Assembly (NCBI RefSeq): GCF_047948215.1
Contig: NC_134455.1
Coordinates: 164,530,575-164,594,574, forward strand
DNA from: Lycorma delicatula
Lineage: Eukaryota > Arthropoda > Insecta > Hemiptera > Fulgoridae
DNA length: 64,000 bases
Direction: 5' to 3'
A model generated the notes under the pieces. The model was not told where the DNA came from, did no database searches, and saw only the letters and a list, made by a program, of their open reading frames with translations. Positions within the stretch are counted from its first letter, which is position 1; every line of letters starts with the position of its first letter. The translations under genes and the position numbers were made by a program. Shown here piece after piece: positions 48,127 to 60,082 of the stretch.

Positions 48127-48870
48127 ATTTATTTTTTTTTGTCTTCAGTTATTCGACTGGTTTGATACAGCTCTCCAAGATTCCCTATCTAGTACCAATC
48201 TTCTCATTTCGGTATACCCCCTACATCCTACATCCCTAACAATTTGTTTTACATATTCCATATGTTGCCTGCCTGCACAATTTTTCCCATCTACCTGTCC
48301 CTCCAATATTAAAGCGACTATTCCAATATGTGGCCTATAAGTCTGTCTCGACTTTTAACTATATTTTTTCAAATGCTTCTTTCTTCATCAGTTTGCCGCA
48401 ACACCTCTTCATTTGTCACTTTATCCATCTGATTTTTAGCATTCTCATATAGCATCACATTTCAAAAACTTCTAATCTTTTCTTCTCAGGTACTGAGATC
48501 GTCCAAGTTTCAATTCCATATAAAGCTACATTCCAAACATATACTTTCAAAAATATTTCCCTGACGTTTAAATTAATTTTTGATGTGAACAAATTATATT
48601 TCTGAGTCAAGGCTTGTTTCGCTTGAGCTATTCGGTATTTTATATCGCTCCTGCTTCGTCCATCTTTAGTAATTCTATTTCTCAAATAACAGAATTCTTC
48701 TACCTCCATAATCTTTTCTCTTCCTATTTTTATATTCAGTAGTGCATCCACATTATATCTAGAAGTTCGATTCTGCTGATTTAAGAATTTCCTTTTTAAC
48801 ATTCTTTCATTCTTTTTCTATATTTTCTACCTTATCTATTTTACTCGGACCTCTTGCTACTACGGCTCAG
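48127..48870 (-). mobile_element. RTE-like LINE, 3' copy with internal deletion
   Basis: Same 3' end as the LINE at 12.7 kb, beginning with poly-T and TCTTCAGTTATTCGACTGG on the plus strand. The minus strand encodes REKIMEVEEFCYLRNRITKD, DIKYRIAQAKQALTQKYNLF and VALYGIETWTISVPEKKRLE. Beyond about 48750 it jumps to sequence matching about 14585-14690 of the first copy (GATTTAAGAATTTCCTTTTT), so roughly 1.3 kb including the reverse transcriptase catalytic core is missing. The 5' side is truncated too. Confidence 0.85.
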
Positions 48871-49274
48871 TCTTCTACTAACGGTGGGTAACGATCCCGT
48901 ATTCGTATAGATAATTCTTGGGAATGCTGTTTTGTAATTTTTGTTTTTGAGGTTTTGAAGTTGTATAAGTGCAATTTTTGACCAGCCGACTGTAGATTGA
49001 CCTTACTTAACTTTGTGAGGGCTTGATTTTTTCCGTCAAAAAATGCATTTGACGGAAAAATATTTCGTATTTTAGTGCCTAACAGTACGAGCATATTATA
49101 GTACGACCCCGTTATATCGCGGTTCAAAATAATGCCGATAGAATATCGTACCAAAAAATAACTATTATCAGACATAAAAAAGATTTTCTACTTGTTAGTA
49201 GGTATTATATAGAAAAACATTTTAATTACTTATACATATTTAGTAATAAATTTAACAGGATAAATACCTAATAC
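48871..49274. other. Spacer with a strong hairpin
   Basis: TTTTTCCGTCAAA (49028-49040) and its reverse complement (49048-49060) form a perfect 13-bp stem with a 7-base loop. Nearby GACCCCGTTATATCGCGGTT (about 49107) resembles termini of pogo-like elements, but no partner end was found. A 102-codon minus ORF spans it without a recognisable domain. Confidence 0.4.
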
Positions 49275-49429
49275 ATTTTTTTTAACTTCCGGGACCACCG
49301 TTAGGTATGGTTTCAGAGGATAAGATGAATGACAAGTAGCGTGTGAAAATGCCATGCCTGACCGGGATTCACACCCGGGACCTCCGGATGAAAGGCCGAG
49401 ACGCTACCACTCGCGCCACGGAGGCCGGC
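49275..49429 (-). mobile_element. tRNA-derived SINE, family 1, copy 2
   Basis: On the minus strand it starts GCCGGCCTCCGTGGCGCGAG, has a B-box region altered to GGTGTGAATCCC, then TCAGGCATGGCATTTTCACA, and ends with TCCTCTGAAACCATACCTAA, CGGTGGTCCCGGAAGTTAAA and an A8 tail. It matches copy 1 at 8.9 kb along its length apart from the hairpin-forming stretch. Confidence 0.85.
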
Positions 49430-50010
49430 ACGTTTATTTACTTTAGTGAAATCACACGTAAATGTACTATATAAACAGGAAGACAAAAACATAAAATAAG
49501 GATATCAAAAATTTATGTTGACTTAATCTTTTTCCGTATGTACATTATCTTTTATTGATTTTATTCTATTAGAAATGTTTCACGCGTGATTCATATCCGG
49601 TAAAAATACAGGATGCGATATATTCACGAAACTAAAACCCGTCTCATATTCAAAAATATGTTTAATCTCATATCTATAAATATTTGTAATTAACTACCAC
49701 AAGTGCTGTTTTGTGAAATTTATGAATCGTTTACGTCTGCAGCAGATTTTTTGCGTTTTATTCTCTAAATTAATTGATCATCAATTAATTTAGTAAGCAG
49801 TATAAATGAAAATACAGTGTACAGTATAGCGTTTCTAACATTTACGAGAAGTTTATGTTCTGATTATTTCTTACTCAATTCCAGTTTTCTGTTTTTTATC
49901 TTTTTGTAATTCTGAAATGAATTTCTGTAATTCTAAACGAAAAACCTGGTCCGTTGAAGAATCTGGAGATTATCGATAAAGTTAAAGCGGGCCAGTCTAA
50001 AGCTAGCTGA
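49430..50010. other. AT-rich spacer
   Basis: No gene. A short inverted motif AATTAATTGATCATCAATTAATT lies near 49770, trimmed here to its key arms AATTAATTGAT and ATCAATTAATT. Confidence 0.45.
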
Positions 50011-50290
50011 GCCCATCGGGCTGATCTAGTGGTTAAATCGTCATCGCAAATCAGCTGATTTCTAAATCGAGAGTTCTAAGGTTCAAATCCTAGTACAGGC
50101 AATTACTTTTATACGGATTTGATTACTAGATGGTGGATACTGGTGGTCTTTAGTGGTTGGGTTTTAATTAACCACACATCTCAAGAAAGTCCTGAGACTT
50201 TACAAGACTACACTTCATTTACATTCATACATATCATCCTCATTCATCCTCTGAAGTGCTTACGGTGGTTCCGGAGGCTAAACAGAAAAA
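50011..50290 (+). mobile_element. tRNA-derived SINE, family 2, copy 2
   Basis: GCCCATCGGGCTGATCTAGT at the start, B box GGTTCAAATCCTAG, TTTATACGGATTTGATTACT, AACCACACATCTCAAGAAAG and a tail CATCCTCTGAAGTGCTTACG, GTGGTTCCGGAGGCTAAACA. Near full length. No clear TSD was found. Confidence 0.88.
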
Positions 50291-50559
50291 TAGAGAGTCA
50301 AAAACTAGTTATCAAGGGAATTCCGTGTACCTGAATGAACTATTCAAAAGATAGTACCTGAGTAAAAGCGGAAATTAAACTTCCTTATTTATTGATACTG
50401 TGGATGAAAGTTAGGCTTGATAGGAAAAAGTTCGTCAAGCAGATATTAACGCTGTTGATGAATATACCTTTGGTTTCTGGAGAAGCGTAGTGAAGCCGTA
50501 CCCTTATCAAATTTCATTCATAAATCAACAGCGGTGATAACTATTGTTTCTAGTGGTCA

Positions 50560-50775
50560 TCGCGATGGAAAATCCTGCACGGCGTAAGTCGGAAGCATCG
50601 AAGGAACATCTCGTCCAACGGGTGCCAGCCACAGCAGGCAATAAATTTTCTGAAATTTTACAGAAGGTTATAATTCAAAATAATTATAGTGACGAACAAA
50701 TTTTACAGTTGCAATGAGTCTGCTTTTTATTATAAATCGCCACAGACTAAAACATTAGATGTAAAATGTGCACGG
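50560..50775 (+). pseudogene. Jerky/Tigger-like (pogo) transposase fragment
   Basis: One frame reads AGNKFSEILQKVIIQNNYSD, EQILQLQ, a stop, then SAFYYKSPQTKTL. The order resembles the segment around the first catalytic aspartate of pogo/Tigger/jerky DDE transposases, where F-x-x-x-L ... Q-I/V-Y-N-C-D-E-S/T-G-L-F-W-K-x-x-P leads into T-K-T-L. The N-C-D-E positions are destroyed here. Upstream sequence from about 50400 may belong to the same gene but is unreadable. A short, decayed fragment; moderate confidence. Confidence 0.35.
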
Positions 50776-53700
50776 ACTAAATGTAAAGTATGAATTAAAT
50801 GTAAAGTGTATACGTATAATATTTACAAAAATATTAGTACTGTACAATACTTAGTATTATATTTTTATTTTTCTACATATTATTTTATTCCAAAATTTTC
50901 TCATTTTCAACTCTAAAGTTCGGTAATATTTTAATTTCGATACAATATTAACTAAATTGGCATTGTATTTTTTTAATTTATTACTTTATCTTCAAAATAA
51001 CACGGTTAGCTTTTATGAGTTGAAAATGTTTGTCTTTTAGCTACCATATTCCATTAACGTAAAACGAGTTAACTTTTTCTTATGTACTGTAAAGTGAATA
51101 ATGTATAAGAATCTTTTGTAAGTAATTAACAGTAGGTATGGCCGACCGTTGGTATGATTCTCCTTTTCTAAGTAGTATTTTCTTATTATTCTCTTAGTCA
51201 AGTTCGAAATAAGGCCGAATTCGTTCAGACTTTTTGTATTACGGAACCGATTCCAGATAATGCAATCCTAGGTTTTATGCAAATGCTGAAGTAGTTTTCG
51301 TGAACCAAAGTTTTGTTTTAAAATCTTAAACTATAACACTTTATATTAATATACTTCCAGTACTTTTATTTCAATCTGAATTACTTATGTTAGTGATTAT
51401 TTTAAAGTTAATTTAAGACTTTATTAATTTTTATGTTGTTAAAAAGGAAGATTTATTGAAATATAATTTTTTTTATTATCGTTTATGCAGAATGTAGTTA
51501 TTTATAATTTTTGGTATTTATTTAAATAATAGTCCGTTATTTTTATCACTCTTCCTTTATTAAAAAAAAAAAATCAATTTTCTCTCTTGGTATTACACAA
51601 CTTCATACGGCTCTGATATTTCCTCATTTTTCTTTACTTTTGTTCCGAGAAAGTGCGTGTATGAATTGTGAGTGAATTATTTTTTTTTTGCTCGCGATCC
51701 CAATTTATTTTACAGTTTTCTATTTAAATCTATATCATGTTTGTATTTAGGTAAGAAAATACATATTTTTTAAAGGGATTTTTATTTTTTGTACCCGCAA
51801 ATCAATTTTAAGTTTAACCAATAAATTAGGGCAATGAGACGTTATGAAATTTAAAAGTAGTAATAATCGCTTTTGAGAAACGTATGTTCAAACTTCTACG
51901 AATTAACGAAATTCGGAAAAGTTGATATTTACTTTTTAAATACAGTAAGGTATATTTTTGCAGGTTTACTAAATAAAAGGATCTTCACAGTGCTAATAAG
52001 TTTGTGTTGAGAAACGTATAATTTTTAAAAAATAAATTTTAATCAGAGATTAGTATTATTACTGAATCCGCTTAGCAAATAAAAATTATTACTTATCCAA
52101 TATCCAATATGAAAGTTAATCGTTGAATGGGTATACATTTCTGTAAAATACCTTAAGAAAATAAATTCGATTTTTTATAATATGTAAGTTGTAAGTTGTT
52201 CCGGCATAAAAACAGTAATATCACCCTTCTTTCCAACTTATAACTCATCTTTTAATACTGTAACACGAGGTACTCCTTATAGAATCTGTTATTATACCTG
52301 TATCGGGTGTAACATCGGGTAAAGCATCAACAAAGGTACATACCTTTTTTTCTATTACTTCAGGCAGGCAAAAATATTGACAAGATCTATACAAACATAA
52401 CAATTTTTCAGAGTTTAGAATTCTGTGACTGTGCCATCTGTAATTATTGCAATAAAATCAAACTCTGTTATACCAATTTTCTATCCTTTCAACACTTGTC
52501 ACTATTCAAAAATATTATTAAATATTTTTGAATAGTACTATTTGTAAATGATTTATAGATTCTTATATTTAATGTCAATTAATTTCATAATTTAGGTGCT
52601 ATATAAAACCACAATTTTTTATGTTTGATTTTATGGTCTGAACATGGATTCTAAGCATCTTAAATTCCATTGGCAATAAGCATGTTTATTACAATATTCT
52701 TAAGGGTTCCACTGTTTCTTAGTTTTCTTGTAATTGTAGCTTTTTTTAATTTTTTTTCTGTAACAATTTGTTTGATCTTTTTTTCAATGATGTTTGAAAT
52801 GCTGATGTCAAGAATATGCATTTGCGGTCAAGGATTTTTTTTCGGTTTGTCATACGTTTTACCAATTTTTATTTTCGGTTGTTTAGTTTTTACCCTTAAA
52901 AATCATCCGTATAATAAAACATTCATTCTTATGATTGGTTTTTTACATGCCTTTTTTTTTACGGAATCGCAGTTTTATTTTACAAGAAATCGGACCCTTT
53001 TTATATAACTAAATGATAAAGGCGCATTTCTGAAAGTAAACTGGTACTATTAAAACCAGTTTTATTGTCAGTTATTTTTTTATTACTTTTATATGATATA
53101 TTGATTACGTAATACAATACACGGGTTTTATCTGTTTTCAAAACAATATGTAAATAAAGAAAAGTACATTTAACGACGTGTACTTAAAATAAAATGTATA
53201 ACTGAATACGGAGTGACTTATCATCAGTAGTTGTTATAAAGAAAATAGGAAGATTAATTTAAAAGATCATAATAAAAAAAAAAAAAAACCAAATAAGATA
53301 AATATTAACAGATTAACATATAATAACAAAATGAATAAATAATAAAAAACGTAATGCTTATGAAGCATTACAAAATGTGTTGATACACAGTAAAAATCAC
53401 ACAAAGTAAAATTCATGCTACATCATTATCAGAAGTTGTAATATAATTTTTTATTTATCAGATTTTGTATTACCTAAATTGTAAACGTTTCTTTTTTTTA
53501 GTGACGTGTACAGTGTAAAATATTTGTGTTACGTGTATATATATATATATATATATATATATTTCTTTTTTTTAGAAGGTAGATTGGAGTACATCAAAAC
53601 TCCTTGAATGGATTTGTAGATTTTTGAAAAAGGTATTTATAACGTTGAACCGAGTAGGATGTGTAAAAATTTCAAGAAAAGAAGTATTACTAAAATATAG

Positions 53701-53820
53701 ATAAAAAAGTGATTCATAATTTGAACTAAAATAGGGAGTGTAAAAGGCTCCCTACTCGGATAACAAAAACAAAACACAGAACCATAACAATTAAATTTTT
53801 ATATTAACTTTTTTGTGTTA
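50776..53820. other. AT-rich non-coding stretch
   Basis: No supported gene. The hydrophobic 112-codon ORF at 52670-53008 is dominated by T-rich codons. An (AT)n tract lies at about 53537-53562 and a poly-A run near 53275-53288. Confidence 0.5.
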
Positions 53821-53829
53821 ACCCTACAC

Positions 53830-54200
53830 TACGCAAAAACAGAAACATCCGGTTTAAAACTTCATTATCATTGCACAAGACACCACGAATGTTTCTGGGT
53901 AGTTTAAATTTACGACGCAATGCCGCATAACATATGCAGTCCACGTATGTGGCGCACAGTCAGTGGCAGTTGCATCGTGCGCATAGGGGTGCGTGTCCTC
54001 TTGTCATCAGGACAGGAGGACACTATCCTCAATCCTCGTGTGTCCTATCCACAATCGACAGAGGACTACTTCCTCACGCCGAGATTTTCTACATGTGGAG
54101 TCCCATGGCAACACAGAATCTTTAATCTGCCGGAGTTTATTATCTACAGTAGCCATCCAGTCACCTTGCCACCTTGATATTAAAGATTGTTTTACATAAT
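53830..54200 (-). pseudogene. LINE C-terminal tail after RNase H
   Basis: Minus-strand frames give RWQGDWMATVDNKLRQIKDS and EVVLCRLWIGHTRIEDSVLL, the W-x-x-x-W and R-L-R-I-G-H-T-R style tail common in I/R1-type LINEs. The following zinc-knuckle-like region is scrambled. Plus-strand ORFs at 53920-54199 are shadows. Confidence 0.7.
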
Positions 54201-54623
54201 TAGTAAAATCAGAAGTAGCAACTCGGGAGGTGAAAGGAGGTTGATTGCATGCGTCTTTGGCAGCGGAATCTGCATGTTCATTACCTGGAATCCCTACATG
54301 GCTAGGGACCCAGCAAAATCATACTTCTGTGTTGCGATTATTCAACTCAGCGATTATGTTTAAATTTCAATGACGGTAGGATGTTTGGAATAAAAGGTTT
54401 TTAAGGTTTGGAGGGCACTGCAAATAAGGATTTTTCTATATTTAGGGTTAATGATATTTACAGCGTATAGTTCAGCGGTAAACACACTCGTAATACCGGG
54501 TAAACCAAACATATCAGTTCTTTCATTGACAACAAATGCCCAACCAACGGTATCGTTTTGTTTCGATCCATCGGTGTATACCACCGCGTCTGGGTTCATC
54601 TTGGAGAGAACACACTGAAACAT
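54200..54623 (-). pseudogene. LINE RNase H domain
   Basis: Reads MNPDAVVYTDGSKQNDTVGW then FVVNERTDMFGLPG and VFTAELYAV, with the first catalytic aspartate in Y-T-D-G-S and the glutamate in A-E-L present. The third catalytic block has degenerated (ILICSALQTLKTF where a serine-aspartate-serine is usual). A downstream GNEHADSAAKDACNQPPF near 54270 supplies the last block. Confidence 0.8.
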
Positions 54624-54787
54624 TTGCTGGAAGACAATAGGTTGTGTTGATTGTTTATTGTATGTCGAAAGGTCAAAAGTAAAATTTATAAGGTTTATTT
54701 CCCGCGGATAATATGAGCAAGGATACGTTCGAAAGAATGACGGTGTGACAACATTTATATGCTGCAGCAGACGTCGGGTACGGACAC

Positions 54788-56315
54788 CTACAGGTGCAGT
54801 ACAAATGAATGGTCCTCATAATTTCCTAAATTAGGATTTCTAGAGGCTGAGTCAAAAGCCGGGTGATTTGGCTGTCCTCTGAGACGAGGAAAATAAGATA
54901 ATAAAAGCTTGTCTCGTCTATCCCAAACTGATAGTTCACCACAGTCTACAAGTAAGCTTGCGACAGGACTTGACCTAAACGCGCCTGTGCCAAGCCGAAG
55001 GAAAGCATGATGTATACCATCCAGCATTTTAAGTACGGTTTGACGAGCTGAAGAGTAGAAGACACAACCATAATCTAAACGGGAACGAACAAAGGAATAG
55101 TAAAAACGTATCATACATGACCTATCGGCTTCCCCATTGGTGTTACTAAGGACTCGCATCATATCTAAAAGTCTGGAACATTTTGTTTTTAATTCTTTTA
55201 TATGTTTGACCCAAGTAAGACGACTATCAAAAAATAAACTTTAAACTTGACGTAAGGAGATATAGCAATAAGCTTTCCGTTCAGAAAAACTTGCGGAATA
55301 GAAGGGTTTCGTAGTCGAGAAAAGACTACACATTTTGTTTTGTCGGATGAAAATGTGAAACCAGTAGTCCTGGGCCAAGCTTCAAGGTGAGATATAGTGT
55401 TCTGTAGTAATCTTTGCTGTGGAAGTTGAACGGCTCGCAATGTAAATAGCAAAATCGTCAACAAATAGAGAACATGAGACAGGAGCCTGCACACATTTGG
55501 TAATACTGTTTATGGCTACAGAAAACAAGGTGAAACTTAATACACTACCTTGAGGTACTCCATTCTTCAAGATGACACTACCTCAGAGCGAATCGTCTAC
55601 ACGAACACGAAACGTTCGGTGATTTAAGAATCCCCGGATAAAAGCAAGCATATTGCCCTTGATTCCCCATTTTTTGAGGGTGTTAAGAATACCACGTCGC
55701 CAGGCTGTGTCATACGCCTTTATTTATATCAAAGAAGATAGCGACGAGGTGCTGGTGGTTTAGGAAAGCGTTTTGTATGGCTGTTTCCATTGAGACTAAA
55801 TGGTCAATGGAAGATCGTCCTTGTCGGAAACCACACTGTTCGGGACATAGAAAGCCATGTCTCTCCAAGTACCATGTAAGCCTGCATTTTACAATTCTCT
55901 CCATTACTTTACACAAAACGCTTGTTAATGAGATAGGGCAGTAGCTTGAGGGGTTGGTTTGGTCTTTACCAGGTTTTAGTACTGGTATAATAAATGCTTC
56001 TGACCAGCCGGATAGGAAGACTTATTCGGAGAATAAACCATTGTAAATATTCAAAAGATGTTGTAGTGCCGAATTAGGAAGGTGTGAAAGCATGGCAAGG
56101 CGAATGTTGTCCGGTCCAGGGGAAGGGTCACGTGAGTTTTTAAGTGCGTGTAACATTTCCTTAAATACGAATGGGGTTTTTAATTCATCCACCGAATCAC
56201 CAGCCTTTAACGATAATACTTCTAACTGTATCTTGTACCTTTGAAAATCGTTATTATATGATGAACTGAGATACACCGAGCGGAAAGATTTTGCTAAAGT
56301 AATTGCCACAGCCAA
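54788..56315 (-). pseudogene. LINE reverse transcriptase domain (I-like)
   Basis: In order: ALKNSRDPSPGPDNIRLAML near 56120, MERIVKCRLTWYLERHGFL with CGFRQGRSSIDHLVSMETAI near 55820-55910, HLVAIFFDINKGV, NGVPQGSVLSFTLFSVAINS near 55540, and the catalytic SCSLFVDDFAIYIASRS near 55470 with the D-D pair intact. The thumb and connection follow (FSSDKTKCVVFS; SFVRSRLDYGCVFYSSA). At least four frame changes separate these parts. Confidence 0.85.
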
Positions 56316-56777
56316 AGATGATGAAAGAAGTTCTCCTTCATCAATAAGACCGAGAATGGATTGTTTCGATTATCCAAAAATTGCACGGATCATTGTCCAT
56401 ACAGTAGACGTGGGAGAAGTGCGTGTGATAGTGTTCACGTATCTCCAAAAATATTCGACAGAATACCGCCCTAGCCGTGCGGTATAAATTTAGATGTTCA
56501 GTTGTAGGCCTGCGGATAAATTTGCGTAGTTCCTGTGACCGGTTGCTAATAGCATTTTTACAATCATCTTTCCACCATGGAACGGAGGGACGTCTAGGAT
56601 TACCCGATATTTATGGGATATATCTGTTGGCATTCTCAAGTATCGTGAACGTAAAAGAGGAACATTGGTCAAGGATGTTCGCACCATCGTCATACTTTGA
56701 TTGGAAGACTTTATGGTATCCATTCCAATCCGCCTTTTCAACTATTCATCTCCGTGGCTTTCTTTTAACCTCGCGGT

Positions 56778-57060
56778 TTACATCGAAATCAATAATAATT
56801 GGTCTGTGATCACTGCCGTGAAAGTCATCACAAACAGACCAATTAAAATGAGGGAGTAAATTCGCTGAGCATATGGAGAAATCATGTTAGATACAGTACC
56901 AGATGATAAAGACATGAATGTGTGTGATCCATTATTCAGTGTACAAAGGTTCAAGTCTTGTCTCACTCTGTTTATCATATTTCCTCGAGTAGAGCAGAAG
57001 GTTGAGCCCCAGGAAATATGGTGAGCATTGAAGTCTCCTATTTCAATGCTTTCCTTTATA
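56778..57060 (-). pseudogene. LINE endonuclease, C-terminal remnant
   Basis: Minus strand gives IEIGDFNAHHISWGSTFCST, then INRVRQDLNLCTLNNGSHTF and FTAVITDQLLLIS. The G-D-F-N-A-H-H block is the conserved catalytic motif of AP-type LINE endonucleases. The element is truncated just upstream, near 57060. Confidence 0.8.
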
Positions 57061-57170
57061 AATTCCTTTATAAATACTACTATTTTTTAAGCAGTCTAAA
57101 TACGAATTTCATTTTACTTTATGTAAACAGTTTTTGAGCATTTTATGTGTTACTTTTTTATACCCATTCA

Positions 57171-57178
57171 GTGCAGCT
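57171..57178. repeat. TSD of the hAT MITE, left
   Basis: GTGCAGCT, one mismatch from GTGTAGCT at 57438-57445. Confidence 0.75.
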
Positions 57179-57437
57179 CAGTGGTTTCCAAACTCTTCCG
57201 AGTCGCGGCGCTTTTTTTCAATTAAAGTTTTTCTATAGCGCCCTATCCTAAGTAAAAGTATGAATACTCTTAAGTGAGAGATAAAGATAAATAAAACTCG
57301 TGTATCTTCATTATATTTTTACTTTATTATCATTAAATTAATAATTATAAATGTTATGGTTCAATTAATTATGAAATTTTACAATATATCGCGGAGCCCC
57401 TGTGAGGAGGTCGCGGGGCACAGTTTGGGAATTACTC
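57179..57437. mobile_element. hAT-type MITE
   Basis: 259 bp. Left end CAGTGGTTTCCAAACT and right end AGTTTGGGAATTACTC are inverted and match the classic hAT terminus CAGTGGTTCCCAAACT style. The inverted ends continue with GTCGCGGCGC against GGTCGCGGGGC. An 8-bp TSD with one mismatch flanks it. No coding capacity, so mobilised in trans. Confidence 0.85.
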
Positions 57438-57534
57438 GTGTAGCTAATTATTTTTAAATATTACATTAATTTCATTTTATAACTTTTTTGTGATGAATTA
57501 CACAGAAGATCCGAAGCTTGTGCGTGAAATATGG

Positions 57535-57632
57535 AAATGGATTTTTGTAGCGTATAAAATTGCCATGCCTTGCCGGGATTCGAACCCGGGAGCTCCGGAT
57601 AAAAGGCCGAGACGTTATCACTCCGCCACTCC
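57535..57632 (-). mobile_element. SINE family 1, copy 3 (tRNA part)
   Basis: Minus strand reads AGTGGCGGAGTGATAACGTC, GGCCTTTTATCCGGAGCTCC and CGGGTTCGAATCCCGGCAAG, with a perfect B box. Only the tRNA-like head and the start of the middle region (GGCATGGCAATTTTATACGC) are kept; the 3' tail is absent. Confidence 0.8.
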
Positions 57633-60080
57633 TTATTACCAAAGATAATAAGATATCAAGGAAATTTATTACAATCTAAATTCATACCTTATTATTGAAT
57701 TGTTAAATTGTAGTAGTTTAAAGTAATAGCAATTCTGTTTCCTGATATGAACGTAATAGTAATTTATCTTATCACTTCATTGAGGTTATAACGAAAAAAA
57801 ATAACTTATAATTATATTTTACCAACTACATTAGCTAAGATGTCATTAATTTTTTAAAAATAAGTAAATAACTTATGATTTAATAAAGTAACCTGCCTGA
57901 TTGAATGTTATTTCTTACATCTTCCTCTTGAAAATTAAAAAAAAATTAATTTAATTTAAATTTAACAAAACTTACAAGTTATAATTTCTAATCCGTAATT
58001 TCACATTTTTTTAGGGAATATAATTTTAAAAGTAATACGCTTCACTTAAAATAAAAATGTGAGCACATACAGCAAACAAACCAATGCACTAAACGTTTTT
58101 ATTGCCAGTTGTAACTAGTTATCGTTCATGAATTAGTGTACTAACAACAAAAACGTTTACAACGAAAATCTTCAAAATACTGAACATTTTTAGCTGTTTC
58201 TTGAGCTGTGATTTTTCAAGACAGATCTAACCCCAATCTTTTCAATTTTTTATCCCCAAAAAACACAAATATAATTTTTTAGATAAATCGTTCGTATCAA
58301 GAAATATAGATCGTTCGAGAAGTATAAATCGTTCGAAATTATTTCGAGACAAAGGCCCGCCTTCTTCTGATTTTATACGAGTATATATAAATTATATTGT
58401 TATAGGGTAATTAATTAGTGTGGGCTTATAATCGTGCTTAGTATCTTGCTTATTGGTATTTTACACTCATTCGCATTCATAGTCCTAGAATATTTATTTA
58501 CTGGTACATTGGAGTAGCAGTAGCTGCAAAATTTCATTAAAAATTGACTATTAGTTGTAGGTTAGCGAGTTTAGTTTTGGCGACTGGTAGTTACATAACA
58601 AAGGTGTATATGCCACATCATATCAGACCAGATGCCTGATGCCGCAGAGGTTAGTTCTTGTATAACGCCGGTGAAAGTGCTACACCTTCCTGACGTAACT
58701 ACTTAGTGTAGCATAATACCGCTGATCTCAGATGGCACCTTCTTCCACCACCACTGACTCTCAGTTCAATCTATTGTGGTAATGCTTTCCCATTCTCTAA
58801 TTTTGTTTTCCTGTTAATTGTTGTTAATATAGTTTCATAAGTTACTAGTTTTGTTATTTTATTATATGTGTAATATACAGAAATCGTGCAGTTTCTACAA
58901 CTAGTGATTTTCCGTTTAGGTTACTTTTGTCGTAACTTAACTGTAGATTTATATGAATTTTTGTAATAACATAACAATTAACTACTTCCTACTTCATTCG
59001 GCTTGATATGCATCTAAATGTAGGCCTACTTTAAGTATGGGTTATATAAAATTAGTATAGCTTAGTAAACCAGATACATACTGATGACAACTATTTCTGG
59101 TTTTTTATTTACTTTTCACTGCGTTCATTGATTATTCTAGTAATTTATTATTATAAACTGACTGAGGTCTTTTGCTTTTAAACTACAAAGAGAGAAGGTA
59201 CTATTTACTGTTTATATGTAATCAGATATTTATTTATTATTTAAAAGTTTTTTCTTCCTAGAATTCAACATTTTGTCATTTGAAGTGTTTTGAAGTCAAA
59301 TTTTGTGGTACCTTTTCTTCGCGTGTCTTATCAAAGGCTTGATTTTTTGTAGTCTAATTTTTAATGACCTAATAAATCACAGTATAAAACAGTTTTTAAA
59401 TATGTTTATTTAGATAAAAATAGTAAATAAACAAGAAGGTAAATAAGCTCGTTATTATAAATTTAATCTTCCATCCTTTATCACAGGTGGAAGAGTTACA
59501 TTTTAAGCTCTACGGATACAAAGGGAAAGAATACAAGCATCATTGCTTCTTTTATTCTTTCCCGCTAATTTACTAGATAATTCTAGTAAATTCATCTTTT
59601 AAAAAGTTTTATTCATTACAAATATTGAATGTAGTTTTCTGATGTGATAAAAAGTGAATTTATCACATTCTTAACCCTGTTCCTTGATAAAAGTTGTACT
59701 TTCGTAATATTGTTTTTAATTTTCACTTATTTGCATTGAACCTATTTTTATAAATCCCATTTCGGCTGACACTACAAAACCATGAAATAAAGTACAATAC
59801 TTTAGCTGAGGATATTATATAACGACTCTTTAGAATTTAATTCCCAGTTCGCTACCGCGGAATCTCCGGGGCAGGCGCTATCGGATGCTCAAACAAACGA
59901 CGTTATTTATACGGTAATAAAACTTGAGTCGTGTATGAACTGTTAAACCATAGTCACATTTATATTAAAAAATTGTTGTCATATCCTATTCAGTCGCAAA
60001 AGAAATAGTATCACATATTATTGCATCTTAATTATTAAATTCCATTAATAACTTTTTAATATTTGATAGAGACATTCGTG
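57633..60080. other. AT-rich non-coding stretch
   Basis: No supported gene. AAATCGTTCG recurs three times between about 58283 and 58340 in variant form. A somewhat GC-richer patch at 58590-58790 has no recognisable motif. Confidence 0.45.
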
Positions 60081-60082
60081 TA

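Larger units (their letters stand above)
53820..57060 (-). mobile_element. LINE with RNase H (I-like), 5'-truncated
   Basis: The minus strand runs from the C-terminal part of an endonuclease through reverse transcriptase and RNase H to a short 3' region near 53820, about 3.2 kb. The presence of RNase H after the reverse transcriptase points to the I/R1/Ingi-type group. The element begins inside the endonuclease, typical of abortive target-primed insertion. The reading frame is broken many times. It is a different family from the RTE-like LINE, which has no RNase H. Confidence 0.88.

Noticed and set aside
52670..53008. 112-codon hydrophobic ORF as a membrane protein
   Set aside because: Its Phe/Leu/Ile content follows from T-rich DNA; no start context, splice site or family match.
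53920..54199. Three overlapping plus-strand ORFs
   Set aside because: They are antisense shadows of the LINE C-terminal region on the minus strand.
56477..56809. 110-codon plus-strand ORF
   Set aside because: Antisense to the endonuclease/reverse transcriptase linker of the minus-strand LINE.
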